Below are positions 8,467 to 10,570 of a stretch of DNA of 10,570 nt, piece by piece. Numbering within the stretch: position 1 is the first letter of the stretch; every line of letters begins with the position of its first letter. A model generated the notes under the pieces. The model saw only the letters and a program-made list of their open reading frames with translations. It was not told where the DNA came from and made no database searches. The position numbers were made by a program, and so were the translations under genes. Origin of the DNA: Larix sibirica. Lineage: Eukaryota > Streptophyta > Pinopsida > Pinales > Pinaceae. Location: positions 26,689 through 37,258 of the forward strand of contig NWUY0300023838.1 in the NCBI GenBank assembly GCA_004151065.3, written 5' to 3'.

Positions 8467-9579
8467 ATTCCTCTAGGGAGATTGAAAGATCAGTGAAACC
8501 ATTGCTTGCAATGATTTCATGTAAGAACTTGAGATACTAAGGTACATAGGAAAGGAGATTGAAAAATGATAATGATATTTTATTTACTAATTGAATAAAC
8601 ATAATATTAGCTAACTAATTTTTGTATGCTAAATGTTTTTGTTTATTTCTTAGTTGTCTTTGATTTCTAGTTATTATTAGTTGGTTAGGCTAGGATGAGA
8701 GTTATCCATTACATATATTGATGTATTTTTGCTTGAATTGATTTTGGGAATAGTTAGTGATTGTTTGTTAGATGCCTTGTTTGGATTATTCATAGCTATT
8801 GCAATGTTTTGAATTGTAACATAATACCTAAGCATTCGCCCTTGCATGGTTTAAGTTCATTTGAATCTTGCATGGAAATAAATGATTGAAAACATAGTCA
8901 AATACAACTTATACCTATGGACCTATGATGTATTAAAAAAACCTATCCTTCCTAAAAGTAATAATTCTATTAGCTATTACCATAATCAGTGACAAACAAG
9001 GAGAATTGAAGGAAAATTCTTTTTAGTACGAACATCGTTACCCGGAAAAAATCTTTCCCTTTTGTAGGGCCTTTGTATTCCATAATTGAATGCTGCCCCT
9101 GACCCTGCCACCTATCCAACAAGGATTAGATATAAAATTTGAAGCGCATCCATTCATAGTTTATCTATTCATTCAAAATGTGCAGTTTTACATTCCTCAA
9201 CATATTTTTTTCTTAAGAATTCAAATCCTCACTTCTCTCAAGTATCATAACTAGTAATTGGAATGCATTTTTTGTTTTCTTTCTTCAATAAAAGATTCAT
9301 CATGCACACACCATTTGTCTCTTTTCATTTTTGGAGCAAGCAATCTACCATTAGATGTTTAATTGCAAGGAAATAAAATACTGCATTATTTTCCATTCAA
9401 CATCATAAAAAAAATAATGGTATACATGCATAACCATAATTGCATATTTCAATTTGATTTGATCCATTAAAAAGTCTATTTACAAAAATAATGTGTGTAG
9501 CTTTCCATTGGAGCCATAGCTCGCTACCCTACTCTTTGAATAACCCTAGCTCAACTAGAACATAAAATCTCTAAAACCC
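8467..9579. other. AT-rich stretch with no recognisable gene
   Basis: This region follows the primer binding site and should hold a gag reading frame if the LTR element were complete. I find no gag, zinc knuckle, protease or any other domain, and no long open frame on either strand. The sequence is AT-rich throughout with short A and T runs. It may be internal sequence of a non-coding element or unrelated flanking DNA after truncation. Confidence 0.45.
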
Positions 9580-10000
9580 TCATCTCCTCCCAAACCATCG
9601 TGATCCATGCCATTTTTTCCAAGGGGTGAGTAGGTAGAGCTGACCTTTGTAAGCCATAGTAATCTTAAAAAAAACAAGAGCAACGTCAAACCTTGCAATG
9701 AGAAATGCCAAACTATGAACTAGAAAGAGTGTATTGTTACCTTGCTTCCAAACTTGAGCATTGACCCTCTTAAACCAATCAACCTCCTTTGGAACAACTT
9801 CGGTTACCATCTCCAAGTCCCTTTTTATACCTTGTAAGGTCTTTCCAAAGCCTTAAACTTCGGCCTTGAACCATGGAAAATTCTCTTGGAATACCTACCA
9901 AGAATCCCCATGCACCCTAGCCTCTCCATAACCCTCATCACCTTTGTCCAGACCACGGGAAACCCTATCCAATTGTCATAGCAAGAAATCCTAGTGAATG
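9580..10000 (-). pseudogene. Possible degraded reading frame, unknown product
   Basis: On the minus strand, a frame from about 10000 to 9825 reads NWIGFPVVWTKVMRVMERLG and RIFHGSRPKFKALERPYKV and then stops. A frame shifted by one continues at 9816 with MEMVTEVVPKEVDWFKRVNA and runs to 9580. Joined over the single shift this would be about 140 codons with no other stop, longer than nearby chance frames, and the composition (K, W, E, F) is protein-like. I do not recognise any family. The upstream extension of the first frame to 10193 translates low-complexity DNA and is probably not coding. It could be a remnant of a retroelement or host gene, or two chance frames that happen to abut. Confidence 0.25.
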
Positions 10001-10072
10001 ACAAGTATTGTATGGTAATGGATTTAATGGAAGCCTTGTATTTGGTTTTATAGTTTATTTTCCTTTTATGTT

Positions 10073-10480
10073 TGTTAACACACACATATTTGACCCCATA
10101 ACCTTTAAGTAAATGGGTGTATATATATGGGTGTAGGTGTGAACCCATACAACATATAGCTAACCCATGTGATAAGGGGGCATGCATACCCACATATAAT
10201 GCGAAGCATATATAACATCATATGCATATCTATGGTATATATGTATGCCACCATGCATACTTAGAGGTGAAATGTGTGTATGCCTAGGTTGGATGAATGC
10301 GTGTGTGTATAAACCTATAATTGTCCCATTGTGTTTGTGTGAGTGTGTACGTTAAGCTATATAAGAATGTTGCATATGATGCTAATTAAAATATATGTGT
10401 ATAAAAATATGACAATAATATAATCCATTGCATTCTCGATTCGAATAAATGTAGATATTATTATATTAATTTGAATTGCA
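10073..10480 (+). mobile_element. Weak candidate for a second LTR at the right edge
   Basis: A primer-binding-site-like motif begins at 10484. The sequence just before it ends in TTGCA, a possible LTR end, with GCTATATAAG near 10355 as a TATA box and AATAAA at 10444-10449. A left edge at TGTTAACAC (about 10073) would give TG...CA ends and about 408 bp. All signals are short and the region is AT-rich, so they may be chance. The body of the element would lie beyond the window. Confidence 0.25.
10100..10345. repeat. Alternating purine-pyrimidine low-complexity stretch
   Basis: This part is dense in TG, TA and CA steps: GTGTATATATATGGGTGT, CATGCATAC (twice), CATATGCATAT, GTATATATGTATGCC, GCGTGTGTGTATA. 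Several are self-complementary. It is not a clean microsatellite with one unit but a mosaic of related words. Alternating runs of this type can form Z-DNA or cruciforms; whether they do so here cannot be read from sequence. Confidence 0.6.
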
Positions 10481-10483
10481 TTA

Positions 10484-10497
10484 TGGTATCCGGGGCC
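10484..10497 (+). promoter_or_regulatory. Weak primer-binding-site-like motif
   Basis: TGGTATCCGGGGC resembles the initiator-Met primer binding site TGGTATCAGAGCC: the first seven bases are identical and ten of thirteen match overall. It lies three bases after a CA dinucleotide that could end an LTR. The mismatches are in the part that matters for specificity, so this is tentative. Confidence 0.3.
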
Positions 10498-10534
10498 TTT
10501 AGTTCACCATGTAAATTAATGATATTATTATGTC

Positions 10535-10558
10535 CCCGACATATAGTTTTGAGTCGGG
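10535..10558. repeat. Small inverted repeat
   Basis: CCCGAC (10535-10540) is the perfect complement of GTCGGG (10553-10558) with a 12-base loop. There is no T run after it and no gene before it, so there is no reason to call it a terminator. It stands out only because the stem is GC-rich in AT-rich surroundings. Confidence 0.5.
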
Positions 10559-10570
10559 TGGTATTAGTTG

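Noticed and set aside
8142-8496. Short frames on both strands around the TA run
   Set aside because: They translate the dinucleotide repeat as YIYIYI and are compositional artefacts inside the candidate LTR.

Overview
The window looks like intergenic DNA from a large, repeat-rich seed-plant genome, possibly a gymnosperm. That assignment is inference: AT-rich sequence, no intact gene, no long open reading frame, and remnants of plant LINE retroelements and LTR retrotransposons at different stages of decay. There is no sign of bacterial or organellar gene organisation, and I recognise no tRNA, rRNA or host gene.

Left part (1-2850). An AT-rich stretch ends in a polypurine tract at 629-637. A short LTR follows at 638-900 (starts TGTTAGAC, ends TTCAACA) and reads best as the 3' LTR of a Copia-like element entering from the left. 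Almost directly after it lies a plus-strand LINE relic. Its ORF1 still shows DUF4283-type segments, a conserved block just before the zinc knuckle, and a collapsed knuckle, and it is broken by stops, frameshifts and a 92-bp tandem duplication. The first codons of ORF2 (WNCRGLGS endonuclease start) appear at about 2314, and that stretch is then locally amplified into three tandem copies joined at a 12-bp palindrome.

Middle part (2851-6850). About 2.6 kb (2851-5450) has no recognisable gene, apart from two exact-length 48-bp tandem units at 4625-4720. A second LINE relic lies on the minus strand at about 5450-6850. It is the C-terminal part of ORF2: the WRVGNG block, the EDTLAWA block, a zf-RVT-like domain and the ICWSIWLARN segment. 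Its orientation and position make it a separate insertion from the first.

Right part (6851-10570). A candidate LTR of roughly 0.94 kb (about 7508-8445) has a TATA-like run, a poly(A) signal and an initiator-Met-like primer binding site just after its right edge, but no gag follows. The next kilobase is AT-rich with no gene seen. A minus-strand degraded reading frame of unknown identity lies at about 9580-10000. The window ends with an alternating purine-pyrimidine stretch and a second, weaker primer-binding-site-like motif at 10484, which may mark a further LTR element running off the right edge.

Nothing here works together as an operon or pathway. The layout is layered retroelement insertion followed by decay. 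The most informative observations are the local tandem amplifications inside the LINE relics and the LTR boundary signals.
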